A DNA stretch of 64,000 nt from Hemicentrotus pulcherrimus (GCA_003118195.1 BEXV01000054.1:377346-441345), one strand, 5' to 3'. Positions 1-13,137 are shown, counted from the first letter of the stretch. Notes: generated by a model not told the origin, from the sequence alone. Numbers and translations: made by a program.

Positions 1-1138
1 GAGGGGGTATTAAACAAGGGTACAGAAAGAGACAAAAGTAGAGCAAGGATAGCCGAGATGCAAATTTATTACACACATTATAAAAAAATATAGAGGATAA
101 ACCATAACGTGAAAGGAGCAATATATGAAAGAACAGAAATAAATCAAATCATGTAGCTTCATCAGAAACAGTTGCTTCAGGCTACCTATGCATATCCACA
201 GCGGTAATTTACTTAACACGCATATCCGTCTACGGGAAATCCCCCTGGGAAACATTTACTTTGCAATTTACACCCAGGGCTTAATTCGAGGGTTGAAATC
301 CTTAGGAGACAATTGCTGAGACAGTACGTGGCGGTGTCATCCTGGTTCATCACATGACGTCATTATTACTTTAAACCTTTATTTTCTCAATTAAACTGTC
401 GACTAACTCATTTGTTGAAATAAAACATTTGGCAACATGTGGCCTGGAGAGGCGTCACGGAACATGCTGTAGGCGGCGGGAGAAAACAAACATTTACAGA
501 ATTGTAGTACTTACAAATCAAGCTAATGTGGGCAAGGGCAATCCAACCCTTGGGATAAGTTCATTTAAATGAACGCAAACAAATAAGAGAACCAGAATGG
601 TGAAAGTTCGAGATAAATCCGACCAATAATATAAGAAAGTTTGATGTTTGAAATGTCAAATCACTGAGTTTGTGCGAATCTCAAATTGTGGACTGTGACC
701 AGTCACATATCGCGTATAGTCGCGGATAACTCTCCCGTTAAATTGTCCTGTACAGAAATATAATCAATTTCTCTTTTTCACCTGAAAGCCTTCTCTTTTG
801 AGGCACATTCTAAACAAATATTGTAGGTCCTCTGGAATAAAATAAGGGCCTTCTGAGCCATACATTTTTAAAAAATTGAAAATTTTGTAATTCTGTGTGC
901 TTGGACAAACGGGAAAATTTTATTACTCTTACCCATATCTTATGATATGTGAAATTGTTCATTTAGTAAAAATCAAGCTTTTTCTACGTAAGAGACATAC
1001 AACACAATTACTATTAATTTCGATTCAAATGAAATTCATGTCAAAATTTATATTGCTGGTTTGACATAGTTATGGCCAGGATCTAAAATCTGCCTTTTGC
1101 GTCGAAGAAAAAAAAAAGATTTAATAACCAAACATTAA
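1..1138. other. Non-coding stretch, nothing recognised
   Basis: AT-rich sequence with scattered short open frames on both strands and no splice-bordered or protein-like frame that I could support. It lies 3' of the candidate secreted-protein gene on the minus strand and could hold its 3' UTR or further exons. I see no repeat boundaries here. Confidence 0.5.
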
Positions 1139-1660
1139 AGGTACTATGTCCCATTTGCAGGCCCCAAAAATGAAAAAGTTAATTTACAACTGCATTTGAA
1201 AGATAATACTAAGTTAGAACTTCCCTAAAAAAGGTGGGGCTTGAAATTGTCTTCAAGTGGGAAAATAATGACTTTCAGTTGTCAAATCGACTTTAGGGCT
1301 ATAGAGCCCAAAAGTAATAGTCTTGATTTTCAGACAATTGTACCGAATGGTCATACGATTTATGCTGCGCAAAGAATCAATCAGTTTAATATTGGCCATC
1401 ACAAGAAGTGGGTTATGGATGTAGACAAATGCTCATGTACCCTTTACAACTATTTTCATGTATGTGATTACCAAAGAAGAAAACAAGCCAGCCAGTCACT
1501 CAATAGTGAAGTCTAGCAAGTAAACGGGTTTCCTTGCATAATTTGAATATGAGGACACTGCTTACGTTTAAATTTCACAGATAGGACATACATGACATAT
1601 TCATAATTCCTGCAAAGTTCTACAGCATTTGAGGTTGGCTGCAAAAGGGACATAGTACCT
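1139..1660. mobile_element. 522-bp MITE with TTAA target duplication (piggyBac-like)
   Basis: Seen directly: the ends are inverted repeats, AGGTACTATGTCCC on the left and GGGACATAGTACCT on the right. The similarity extends inward (CATTTGCAG against CTGCAAAAG). The element is flanked on both sides by TTAA (1135-1138 and 1661-1664). TTAA duplication is the hallmark of piggyBac-type transposition, so a non-autonomous piggyBac relative is inferred. No transposase frame is visible. The insertion sits inside the open frame of the minus-strand exon at 1513-1903, so the last 49 codons of that frame are element-derived. Confidence 0.8.
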
Positions 1661-1903
1661 TTAACAGAATCAAGGTGCATCAAATCTTGTTGTGGACGCA
1701 AAAGACTCTTTCCCTTAAAAAAGGGGGGCATGGGTGTAACGTTTAACCGTCCAAGGGCAAGGCGGTTGAGAGCGTCATTTTGCATCAGATGAAACGTAAG
1801 TACGTCCATGATATCTATTTGATATTGGTTCAGACCATCCATAGGATAGAGGTTCTGCGAATCTGGGTCAAGGAACGAGTATAGCCTTGGCCAGACAGGG
1901 GTA
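1513..1903 (-). CDS. Candidate second (3') coding exon of a small secreted protein
   Basis: I do not recognise the family. The minus-strand frame is open from about 1965 to a TAG at 1513-1515. A plausible acceptor (T-rich tract ending TTCGAG) precedes base 1903, and the exon then starts with one base completing a codon. That is exactly the phase left by the donor of the exon at 5323-5507, so splicing gives a 191-residue protein: 61 codons from exon 1, a Ser across the junction, then 129 codons. The unique part (to about 1664, 80 residues) is protein-like, with no cysteine. It includes the segment YQIDIMDVLTFHLMQNDALN, predicted to be an amphipathic helix, and a basic PPFFKGKSLLR stretch. The final 49 residues come from the MITE at 1139-1660. 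If that tail is not translated, a donor at the MITE edge (AAAG then GTACTA) could end the exon. No standard dibasic-flanked, amidated peptide is evident. Confidence 0.45.
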
Positions 1904-2349
1904 CTCGAACAAAAAATATTCTTAATTTGTCGTCTGTCCTTCGACGTAAATATCTGAATTTGTCTACGTTTTCAATAATATCGTATCATATTAGTAGAAA
2001 TATTATTTGATTTTTCCCAGGGACGCGGGATAATGTATACCAACCGTTATGCCCTCATTTGGTCCAGATTGGAGGCACGAGAATCATTTGATTGGAACGA
2101 CAATTGGGGCAATCAAATAGAGAAATACCACCCACCAACTGCTTTCGAACTCCTTATCCGACTTATGCCTATAAATGCAAATTTTGTACACAATGCTTAA
2201 GAAGATTGAATCACAAAATACTTTCACCCTACAACAAAATTGCTCACAATGATGAATTATCAAATTATTTATTAATAGATACATACAGTTCTCACAGGCT
2301 GACGGTAGTGACGGATACAATTATTTTCTTGTTTTGTTAGTCATTTTAA

Positions 2350-2725
2350 AGGGATCCGGTAACTTTGTCTCAGATTCTGAAACAAAATTCTGGATTAAGC
2401 TCATAATGCAATGATAATTAGTAACCTTTAGGTAAGTCAGGAACCACATGGCTTTTACAAGCCGATCGCCTGTCTTATTAGCAAGATATTTATGATTGGA
2501 ATTACAAATTTTCAAAACCGTTTGCCTGACGGTTTTCATAACACTACAGTCTATTGGGGAAAACGAGTATGGTAAAACAGTGCACTCAAAGATTTTTACT
2601 TTTTTGAGGCCCTTCTTTATCATTTTGAAGCGCGATTTTTTAGGGCTTCAATATTACACCATATCATAGACACTGGTAACATGTAGGACCGTGTATCTCA
2701 GATTTAACATTGTTAAACGATCCCT
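2350..2725. mobile_element. 376-bp MITE with TTAA target duplication
   Basis: The terminal inverted repeats begin AGGGATC on the left and end GATCCCT on the right. They are flanked by TTAA at 2346-2349 and 2726-2729. Subterminal similarity continues (GGTAAC...CTCAGATT against the reverse complement of ATCTCAGATTTAAC). No transposase is encoded. This is a different family from the 1139-1660 element but has the same target preference. Confidence 0.7.
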
Positions 2726-3679
2726 TTAATAACCATGATGAATTTTATGTGACCATGTTTAAAGCCTAGCCACTTGCTGAGTAGGTTGGACATGACAATG
2801 GGGTTTGTGGCGTATAGTTAATGGGGGGAGGGGGCACTGAGCTTACTCTACGTGCATTATAATGTGAGGACGATTGTTGGAGAACATGAATGTGTCATGT
2901 CAACCTCTTCTCATTATCATTTCATCTTCTTTTTTTAAATTTTCATTTATTGGGCGTCATTTGAATGAGGAAAATTAGGGCATGCGCCCCTCGAATTGCT
3001 ACTTAACAAGATGCGTAGAAAGATTTTCATTCGTTTTCATACTATCGACTGCACTCGATTTATGCGAAAAATATTTTTTTTGAGAAGTGAAATCAACGAA
3101 TACCAAAAATGTGTGCTCGTTATAGAATTGTCATGGTTCAATCATCCATCGTCCTTCCTCCTATTAGCGAAGACGTACCTCTATATTCTCTGATCTTGGA
3201 AAGTAGGATTTCGGGGACATTAGTCTGACTCAGGCACGCCAGAGTTGAGATATGAATGAATATATTTGGATTTCTAGCCCAATTTATTTGATCTGACTGA
3301 GGTCCCGTCGAGGTGGTCTACGGATTATGGTCCAGATGACTTCATCGAGCTTTACAAGTGTTTATATGGGTCACCATGACAAGAGCACGATTTATCATAA
3401 GGGTCGGAATGGGGGAAGGGAAGTTTGGTTTTGAATCTTAAGTTTTGTCGATCTTTGGTACAGTCAACTTCATCTCCATTCATCTCAGTTTACGTTTCAC
3501 CTGAAGTCATGTTGCACTTTCTTAATCTTTAAAGATTTGCAAAATAATTGGCAATAATTGCAGTAAATGCTTAAGTCCGAATTAGAAGGTTAAAGAGCTT
3601 GCACATGTTCATCTTTTAGAATTATTAAAGTGAAGAAGAAAGAAAAGAGAAGATGGCCAAGGAGTTTCAAATGTACAGA

Positions 3680-3770
3680 AAGGGAGGGGGAAGGAGAGAG
3701 AGAGAGGGGGGAAGTGGGAGGAGAGAGAGAGGGGAAGGTCTGATTTTTTTTCGGGGGGGGGCGGGGGCAA
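3680..3770. repeat. GA/G-rich low-complexity tract
   Basis: Runs of GA and G, including a long G stretch at 3755-3770. Its complement makes a spurious Ser/Pro/Leu-rich frame on the minus strand. Confidence 0.9.
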
Positions 3771-4952
3771 GTAGTCACGGCTATTACATTTTCTGAGCAG
3801 TGACTTTGAATGATTTTGGTTTCAAACCTTACTGCTGACGTTACAACAACAACAACAAAAGAAGAAGAAGACAAAAAGAAAAGAGAAAATAGAGCGGCAG
3901 ACATACAGATCGAGCTTCGGTATCTCGAAAAGCGTGACAAGAGTATGAGTGGATGTTTACACGACACAATGATTGTGTGAATAAACATCGAGGTGGTAGA
4001 AAAGATGGCTAGATGGGATCATTTATCACCGCTAGACAGTCGATTGTAAATTAAAGGAGAGATATCCCCAGGCCCCAATTACATTACTCATCTAATCCAG
4101 TGATTAATGTAGGCCTATATTATGTAACTTTCTGTGGGTATGATGCTACTTACGTGTAGTACAAAGGTGAATTGGAGACGCAAGGTGATGAAGTATTAAC
4201 ATATTTATGCAGGTGATTTGTCGGTTTGTTTAAATAATGCTCTGAATTAAATATCCACAGTGAAAGTGATCTATTTAAGAGTCATATTAATTGGGTACAG
4301 GCGTACGAATTATGTATACAGATTTATATATAATGATATCTGATGATATTCTCGTAACATTTATCACCATAATTGTCTCAGTATCGAACCTGCGCCCTTC
4401 AATCAGTTTCTGTTCAATTAACACTCTGATGGGACCACATAGCCTCCATGTATTCATGATCCGACTCCCAATTTCTCAGATTTTTCCAATATGCTGGGTC
4501 TTTCGCATTTTTTGATGACATTTGCGAGGATTCGAGGAAAATGTATATTTTCAAATGTAGGAAGTCATATAAATGATCAAGTTTTGTTTAAACAGTGTGA
4601 TGAAGCATTATGCATAAAATGTTTGACTTGAAATTAAAAAACCGACATCCACTCGATAGAGCCAATATTACTCGCAAGATAAATTTTGTATCGAGATAAA
4701 GCATTAACCCAGTATTGGCCGGGCCACTTACATGTTTATATTTCGACCAAAATTCCGGATATTTACTGACCTTTGTATGACAAAAAAGAAGAGTCATCTT
4801 TAAAATGATATATTGTTTGAGTCAGACTGGTTATTATTTTAGGTCAAATCTGCCTCAGTTGTTTAAAAATGATACAGTGTGATTGCTAGAGTTTTTAAAA
4901 TTATGATCTACAATCACAAGCATCACGTATTACACGTGAGGTGACCTAACTA

Positions 4953-5093
4953 CAGTGGCGTACGCAGGAATATTTTTAAGGGAGGGGGGTTAAAATCAAA
5001 AGGGGGGTGTTTTCCAAAAAAAAACCTTTCAAAAAAAACATACATAAAACATACACATAAAACCCCAAACCCACCTCCCTGCGTACGCGCCTG
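4953..5093. mobile_element. 141-bp hAT-type MITE with perfect 8-bp target duplication
   Basis: The ends are CAGTGGCGTACGCAGG and CCTGCGTACGCGCCTG (imperfect inverted repeats). They are flanked by identical 8-bp CCTAACTA copies at 4945-4952 and 5094-5101. Eight-base duplications and CAGNGG-like ends are characteristic of hAT elements. The perfect duplication suggests a fairly recent insertion. Confidence 0.85.
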
Positions 5094-5322
5094 CCTAACT
5101 ATGTCGAAGTTGATATTCATTAGGCTGTGTAAATGTATAGACTACATAGTCAGTAGATGCAAGGTTGTGTTAAAATGAAGGAATGTTTTATCGTTGGCTG
5201 CTTGTCTGCTTGTCTCATACGCCAAAAAAGACAACTCGGCTCCTCCATCCCCGAACACCTTATTTGGAAATGCCATAAAATAGCCTTGTTTTAATCACTG
5301 GAGAGAACTAATTTAAGCTTAC

Positions 5323-5507
5323 CTGGATGACATAGACTCTCCAGGTAGGAGGTTGAGTCCCTCTTCGGTGACCGTAACAGCTTCTTCGATCAGGGGACCC
5401 GGCTCGTTGAGCACGGCAGCGACCACGGGCAAGACGAGAGCTAGCCGACACAGCAGCGAGACTCGAACATTCGGTAACCCCAACGCCGACATTCGAAGAG
5501 AATTCAT
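5323..5507 (-). CDS. First coding exon of a small secreted protein (signal peptide)
   Basis: ATG at 5507 (A at -3) opens 61 codons that end at a strong donor (ATCCAG then GTAAGC) at 5323/5322, leaving a two-base partial codon. The encoded N-terminus has a basic head, then the hydrophobic core SLLCRLALVLPVVAAVL (about residues 17-33). This is a classic signal peptide or signal anchor, followed by an acidic propeptide-like stretch. An alternative start is Met6. The exon is clearly richer in G+C and CpG than its surroundings, which supports coding. Its phase matches the exon starting at 1903, giving a 191-residue product. A short secreted protein with an acidic spacer and almost no cysteine would suit a neuropeptide or other secreted precursor, but I recognise no family. 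Confidence 0.6.
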
Positions 5508-8039
5508 CTTAAAATCACTCTAATAATGCTCCTACAATCCCAAGTGAAGTATAATCCTTGTTATATTCCGTTTGATGGGCATCTGTAGATCAAAAGAAGA
5601 ATGGGACATTGAAATGTGACTCTGTTCTACATTTCAGGAGACGTTTATGATTCAAACATGAAGCGTCATATAGTCGAGTCGGAGGAGTCCTCTTGGAGCG
5701 CGACAAGGTTCTATATTCGTCATAGCTCGATAACCCTGACGTGCCTGTGTCCTATCTTCACATCGCCATAGTACACGTGCCCTCCCAACCAGCTAGCCTA
5801 AGCGGTACCTCGATGGTGTTCAATATAAACTCGATAGACCACCCAGGACTCCATATTCATTTATTTTACCCTGTCTGAATATTATCTGACCTAGCAACGA
5901 ATGATATACCATGTGATATCAGGCCCTTGTTAACAACGTGAACATTCTTTTTTACTTCTCCGAGAAACAAACATGATTTTGATAATGATAGGCCTATCAA
6001 TTAATATTTCTGACACAACATCGTAAGGAATATCTAAATTTAGAAGAAAAAAAACCCCGGTAATTCTGCATATACTATAGTAATTCAAATTATTATCTCT
6101 TGTTGAATCCTAAAAACGTTAGCTTACAGATTTGTGTTAAGAATAATCAGTGTGTGTTTAATCAAGGAGTTATTACAATGCTGGTATCTCCTTGGTTTTG
6201 CCCGTGCCATGGAACAATTCAGATTTAGTACAATATCAATCCACTGGCAGCTCCATGCCAGCGACAAAGCAATGTCAAATTTGATTGAGAAATAATTGTC
6301 TCGGCGTCCCCCTCTACAATGAGGATTTTATTAATATTTTCAAACTGCGCTCTGTCTGTCGGCATATGATTACCTTAAAACATTGAGCGAAATGAACATT
6401 GGAAGTTTACTAATAACTGCCAGAGTAAAGCAGAGGCATGCGCAGCCATGTGTACTCAGAAGTAGGTATGAGAAGATGATATTATCTGTTTGTTGGTTGA
6501 CATTGTCCACTTTAATACTCGTTTATTATGAACATCATAAGACGAAGACGGGGACGAAGAGAAAAGCTTGTATTACAAGCTCATTGTGTTTTTTTAAAAT
6601 CAGAATGACACGCGAGCGTTGAGAACGAGTCGATTGCAATAATAAAAATCAAATCATTCCAGATTTCTTCTATTTGTTAATTCATCGGTACGTAAAGTGT
6701 TAACATATACTTCAATGCTTGACAGTTTTCTATACATAGCTTTTATCATGTAGGGTCAAGCAGATAAAACAAGGTTATCACGTGTGATTCACGGTGCCCA
6801 TTGTTGTCTAAACTTTTCCCCTTACGACCCAATGCCTGGTATACATTCGCCAATGGCATGCATAATGTTGGGCCCCTGCCAAGATCATGTCACTTTCAGA
6901 TTTCACTAATTCGTGCAAAAATTCATAGTTCACAAAAATCGAGTCCACAAGTCGGGAAAGGTTTCAGACCCCTCCCCCTTAATCCCCCACCCCTAGTCTC
7001 CGAACTATACGGCCCGATGAGCTCTCACACAAGTCATGAGGCACTGGAAATTTTTATGGCATTGTCGTAATGACGACTTTGGTTGAATATGATTTGATAT
7101 ACCATTTTCAAATATACACGCTATACCCAGTGACGAACTATTACATTAACTTAATAATTGTATTTCAATGGTAAGAATCAGAATAGCATACATTTGTTGC
7201 TAGGTCGGACAAACACTACGGCCCATGCTCCTAACAACACGTTACATGCGTGCACGCAATTTGCAATCTGACAATTGAAATATAGCGTGTGAATGAAATA
7301 ACTTAATAAATGGTAAATAAGCACCTGGCCAAAGACGTGTGCATTAAATGTGATTACAAGGCAAATGATGCGCGATTGAAATAAAAGTAAAGTATTTTGG
7401 AGCTATTTTTTAATAGAAACGAAAATAATAGCTGCAGCTAACAAAAGGTTTTTCATGAAATACTCTATCAAACATACCAACCACAATATTGGTAATCATT
7501 ATTGATGATTCTTTTAAAACCTTATAGATACAAAGAACTTTTTTTTTCACGGATAGATTTTTATGGATTTTGAGACAGAAAAGAGCTTGAAAAGACTTCC
7601 ATGACATTTGTGGTGTCAGCTGCCTTCTTTCTCTTTTAATCTTACTTCCCCACAATCCTAGAAAATAAAATGACTTAGACAACTTTGTGAACATTTAGCG
7701 CTAATCAATTATCACCATTGTTATAGGCCAACAGGAGGCCTACAGCCCCCCCCCCCACACACGTATAGATTGAAACAAAACCTGATTACTTACTTAGTAA
7801 GTTACAAATTAATTTAAGTTACTGAAGTGTGTACGTTTGCAAGGAACATTTTCAAGTTGTGAATTTGTAATACATCAAGTTACTCAAATCTCAGATTATT
7901 CTATTGCAGTATACAGCTGGAGTAAAATGCGAGCAAATCAATAAGTGAATTATAAACCACATGGGAGGAAATTCGTTTTAATATCTATTTTCAATTAATT
8001 CTCACTTCAATGGAATGAACATTCAGGTTTGTAACAGAT
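5508..8039. other. Upstream region of the secreted-protein gene; no further gene seen
   Basis: Minus-strand 5' UTR and promoter of the exon at 5323-5507 are expected just above 5507. A TTTATATT sequence on the minus strand near 5822-5829 is a possible but unproven TATA element. The rest (to about 8040) is AT-rich, with short chance frames and a C-run followed by CA at about 7747-7760. Nothing else was recognised. Confidence 0.35.
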
Positions 8040-8470
8040 GAGAGGTGGGAAAATAAAGAGATCAAACAGATTGGAAGAGAAAGAGAGCGAGAGAGGGAGA
8101 GAGAAAGAGAGAAAGATATATATACATATAGAGAGAGAGAGGGAGAGAGAGAGAGAGAGGGAGAGAGAGAGAGAGAGAGAGGGAGAGAGAGTGGGTGATA
8201 GTTGAATAGAGGGGAAGTGGGAGAAAAGGAAGTGTAAGGCCAGATAGAAACAGAGGGAGGTTCAGAGAGAGAGAGGGAGAGAGAGAAGGAGAGAGATGGA
8301 GAGAGAGAGAGAGAGAGAGAGAGAAAGGGTGAGGGAAAGAGAGAGGGAGGGAGGGAGAGAGAGAGAGGGAGAGAAAGAGAGAGAAAGAAAGAGATAGAGA
8401 GAGAGAGAGGGAGAGAAGGAGAGAGGGAGAGAAGGAGAGAAGAGAGAGAAAGGGGGAGAGAGAGAGATGG
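8040..8470. repeat. Long GA-rich microsatellite/minisatellite
   Basis: About 430 bases composed almost entirely of (GA)n with GGGA and AAAG interruptions. The complementary strand gives a spurious 187-codon Ser/Leu/Pro frame. Confidence 0.95.
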
Positions 8471-9874
8471 GCGGGGTAAATTTCGAAAAGATTTTTTTTT
8501 AAAGACTATAGACGTGGCACTAAGCACCAACCACGCGTCACAAGCAAAACACAACCCTTTATTAGGACACTAAATCACAATCTGGAACTAAAAATTGGAA
8601 AAAAGAGAAAGATGCTATTCCCACTTCACACTTTAGGTAAAGTATTCTAAATAACTTTCACTTTAGACTACACTATAAAGGAACTAACTCATCCAATTCA
8701 CGGGGATCTTGAAACATTATCTTGTAAAACTGAACATAAAAGTGCTAGCATGATGGCTCCCGGCGCAGGAAAAGAGAATTGACCAAGAGCTAATGAGGAT
8801 GCTGACAAATGCGGGAAACGTCGTGACAAATTTTAGAAGACAAGCTGGAACAACTGACATATTATCTAAGGACATGATTTCTTTCTCCTGTAATGGTGAC
8901 GGTTTTAACTTCTAAGTAAGTCATGATTGGATAGAGTACTGAATGATTGTAGCTCTTCCATCATAAAGTTAACCCTTTCGCTGTCAACCAACGGCGTATT
9001 CTGATAGTAATGGTGCTGTCTTTCTAGTTACAAAAGCAAATCATCATTCCTTGTGACTAATAATTTTGATGAAGAAGGGGTTATGGAAAAGTGTTTTGAT
9101 TATTGTCTTAGTAATGTAACGCCTGGCACTATTATCAAGTGTGTGTATGTGTGTGTGTGTTTGTTGTATTTGTGTATTCACGCACACTTCCGAACGGTAG
9201 TTAATACAAAAAACTAAAACCTCTACCAAACTCAACTATTACACTCCTATTTGAAGGTTGCAAACCGTTGATTGGAGTAAGAGGTTTATGTTTATATTCA
9301 CTTAACGAATTCATTTTTAAAAAAAATTACGCGTCACATCTTTTTTGGCCCCGTACATGCAAATCACAGATTATTACTATCCATAACAGTTAGCAAATAT
9401 GGTATGACAGTAACTTTACAGTGATTACAAACGTATACAAGGGTTATTTTCGCTGCCTCTATATTAATTTACAAAGAAAATGTCACGGTATGAGAAAAAA
9501 AAGAAGAGCAGAGAATTGCGGCTAAATGTCGCTAAAATTGTGCCTAAAAATGTGGCTTGCGAATTAGACACGAACATTCACGAAATTATTCCAGACATAT
9601 GTCTTCTTGCACGGTTCTTCTATAAAGAATGGGGTTTTTTTTATTCCTGCAAAAAAGATAAAGGCACAACTTCGTCATCAATCATGTTGATTATTTTGGC
9701 CGGAGGGCAAAGTTTATGTCATATTTCGTGATTATCATAATGCAAACAAGATCGATGAAATAATCATCGCCGTATCATAAAATTTGATATGGCCTGACCG
9801 AATCAATTCTCGAACAACGTTTGGCTCAACCCCCAATATCTCCACACACATATTATAGTATTGGTCTATAAGGT
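8471..9874. other. Non-coding, nothing recognised
   Basis: AT-rich unique-looking sequence with a short TG microsatellite near 9140-9165. No splice-bounded or protein-like frame is supported. Confidence 0.5.
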
Positions 9875-10010
9875 AAGAGAAAGAGAGGTTTAGAGGGGGA
9901 GCGAGGGAGGGAGGAGAAGAGAAAGAGAGAGAGAGAGAGAAAGAGAGAGGGAGATAGAAAGAGAGAGAGAGAGAGACAGACAGACAGGCAGAGACAGAGA
10001 GACAGNGGGG
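9875..10010. repeat. GA-rich microsatellite with a single N
   Basis: (GA)n and (GACA)n tracts ending at an ambiguous base (N at 10006) next to a G run, probably an assembly join. The minus-strand Leu/Ser-rich frame across it is spurious. Confidence 0.95.
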
Positions 10011-11297
10011 GAGGGCATCATTCATTGTGAAAAGTTGAATTAATGTGTTACTACATAAAGCCATTTGTTAACTCCTTGAATAAATCCTATTCCATCTTAC
10101 AATCATGTATCATTTATCATAATGCAAACAGGTGCATAAAAGAGACTTGAGATACTCGAGAAGGACCATAATATAATTATGATGAATTCATGTTAGATTC
10201 CACTTTGAAACCTCGGTTACTCTGAAAGCACGCCATGGAAAAGACACGTTGAACTTCATTTGACCGTCATATAAATTATATTGTTCGATTAAAAGAAATA
10301 GTACCTCAGACGACAATTTGGAAATAAGGAAAACGACGTCGAAGTAAAATAGTCTATGGCATGCAATGGGACAATCAAACCGAGGCAAGTCTTGTGGCTA
10401 TTTATGCGCCTGCTCCACACCAAGGCGACCATAATGACATCAGCTCTTGGCGTACTTCTAAACCAACCGCTTTTTATTCTTTCTTTAATTGGCTTCCGAC
10501 TCGACTTATTTGCTCACGTTATTATGACAAGTATTTAAACACACTATGCAAAGAAACGAGATACTCCACGCTACGAGGGCCAGACCTGATAAACCTCCAA
10601 ACTTGAATGTTACAGTGGGTTGGGGTCCCACTGAGGGGGCTCGGGTCTTGAAGTGCTTGGGGAAGTTGTTTTGCTCATTTTTCAAGTGTTTAGATCAAGC
10701 AGCATTGCATTCTGGCATTCCACATAGGAGTGTTTAACTAAGGTACGCCACATTCTCCCATTTTCCAAACCTGAACAAAAATAAAGCAGGTTTATTGTCC
10801 GCCATTTTCTGTCTTCGGTTTATCGTTAAATGTAAATCGTGGACATAGAATCTAATCACATGGTTTAGGATAGAAGATATCTTTAAAAGTATTAATCATA
10901 ATATTTTTTTTAAAGAAATGGGTGTTTCGTAACAGAGACATCAAAATGGAAGTTTGACAAATTACTTATGACTTTAAGTGACGCCCTGTCGAACAACAGG
11001 CCTATAGTAATAATTATAAACAAATATTTCAAAAAAAGTTCTCCAAGCGCTTTTCAAACTTAACTGCAATCTTCACTACAACTAAACATACTACAAATGC
11101 TTAACTCAAACTACATGTACAAGACGAGGACAAAGCTACAAGTAAAATCGTTGAGATCAAAATCTAAATTATTAACAACATTTTGAGGTATGCAAATTCA
11201 TTTTCAATATATATATATATATTTTAAATGTTTGACACTGCAAAAATGGAATCCAGTCTTGCCACTATTTTGGGGCTATTTACCGTATATAAATAAA

Positions 11298-11338
<41 letters not shown>

Positions 11339-13137
11339 TGTCCCTGATCAACAAGTATGATAATGCCACGTTTTGTTGAGCTATAATTGAATCCTCCGAT
11401 TTTAAACATCACATTCTAAATATCAATAAAAAAAAGCATGAAAAGACACACTTTCCAATCTGTTCCAGCTTTTTTTCTTATATTATGTATATAATATGTA
11501 TAATATACCGAAAGTGAATTACGTAGAACACTTACCAGATGCGAAAAAGTTCAATAAACCGAACTAGTAGTAGTAAGTCGTAGTTTTTCTAGTAATCCAA
11601 ATTAGAACCGTTGTCGCAGCTGGCAGATATTTGATAGTTGGCTCATTCAGGCCACGAAGAAGAAATCTTGGATTGAAAATAAATGGTAATTCATATTCTC
11701 CTTATTCGTAATTTTTTTTTTATCAGAAGAAACGATGGACGGACAACGCATCGGCAACGGAGATTCCTTTTCAAGTGTGTGTGCTTGAGAAAAGTGTATC
11801 CCTTCTACGATTTCAACGTAATCTCCTCAACATGGATTTAATTCAAAGTCGGCTCCCATTCAGATATATCTGCTAATCCTCCACGTACAAAACGTCCACA
11901 ATGACATCTGTATTTCTTCGTTTTCTTGTTTACTCCATGCTCTTATAACTCACTCACACTGCCAGAGAATGGGCAGAATGGGCTGGCTACTCCAAGACAG
12001 ACCATTATGTGCTAAGAACACTGAGGCGTCCTGAAAGAGTTATGCCCCCCTCCCTAACGGCTTTTGTTCAGAATGATTTAAACCTAAGTCCGTCCACAGT
12101 TTATTTTTATTAAATAGTGACAGAAGTCATTTGGAAGTTTTCCTTAAGCTTTAAATGGCCTTGAAGGAGTTCCAAAGAAGAAAAGAGGGGTATTGTGAGG
12201 TCGTATATTTGTGGGGGNGATATTCTGTGAACGAACTAAAGCCATTGTCCCAGCTTACGACGAAAAGACCCGCACCTCGGACCACGTCTGATGTAAACAT
12301 GTTAAAGGTCCGGATTTAGGTTGAGGATTGTACATGAAAGGAGGATTCGACATTTGCCCTTAAAAAGGAGGAATTACGAAGCAATATCAAACTGTAAAAA
12401 GTAATGGATAAACATTCTCCAGCATGAGGGTAATGACGTAATAACCACCCTTCGGGCAATGTAATGATCTATTTGGGTAATGTTCTGCCTAATCAGGATC
12501 ATCACTTTTGAGCAAAGCCGTCCAAAAGTTGCATAAAAATGCCCCAAAGTTGGTCGGAAAGCCGACTCAGTGCCATCGTACGTATTGTGCACTCCTTTAT
12601 CCAACATTTTTTCACTATTGATGAAAAACGGAAATAAAAATATTGACTGGATGTAAGTGCATTTCCTTTAGTCCCCTTCGTTTACATAATAGTGTATAAA
12701 AGGAATATTTTCTCTCTCACATCGCTCTCCCTTATCTCTCTGTTTACAGACATTTTTCCAAATTTGCCGTACTCAACACAGGTAATGTAGACGGGTACCT
12801 GGAAGGAATGAATTGCTTGAAATGCTAGAGCGCCGTAATGGCAGCCTCAACGTCAGGAACATAATCGGGAGCGCCGGGAGTGTCAATTATTGTGACAGAC
12901 ATGAGCTCTATACAAGAACTACATGTATCATTGTTATAGAATGTAAAGTGCTGCTTTATTAGAAGTGTGAAGTAAACTAACAATGCATTTTAATTAAGCA
13001 GTCCAGCTTACATTGGCCATCCTGTGAAGTTATCATTATTATTTTGCTTTTATTTCATCCTATCATTTTACTCTTTGTTATTCATGTTACATTGAACTTG
13101 TCTGAATGGCTAATAGATCAAATCACTTTTTTTAAAA
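10011..13137. other. Non-coding, no gene supported
   Basis: Several overlapping short frames at 10356-10737 have no splice sites or homology I can name. A TA microsatellite lies at 11207-11334 and a single N at 12218 beside a G run. I see no exon chain. Confidence 0.4.
11207..11334. repeat. Interrupted (TA)n microsatellite
   Basis: Two pure TA tracts (about 11207-11222 and 11300-11334) flank an 80-base spacer. Confidence 0.85.

Larger units (their letters stand above)
1904..5322 (-). other. Predicted intron of the secreted-protein gene
   Basis: This 3.4-kb interval lies between the two candidate exons. It holds a TTAA MITE (2350-2725), a GA/G-rich microsatellite (3680-3770) and a hAT-type MITE (4953-5093). 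No other coding segment was recognised. The intron starts GTAAGC on the minus strand at 5322 and would end in AG at 1904-1905. Confidence 0.4.

Noticed and set aside
7991..8554. 187-codon Ser/Leu/Pro-rich minus-strand frame
   Set aside because: It is the complement of a GA microsatellite and carries no other coding signal.
10356..10737. Cluster of overlapping plus-strand frames
   Set aside because: Peptides show no recognisable motif; no acceptor/donor pair keeps a frame.
12374..12607. 77-codon minus-strand frame
   Set aside because: Looks semi-protein-like, but no splice sites, family motif or codon bias supports it.
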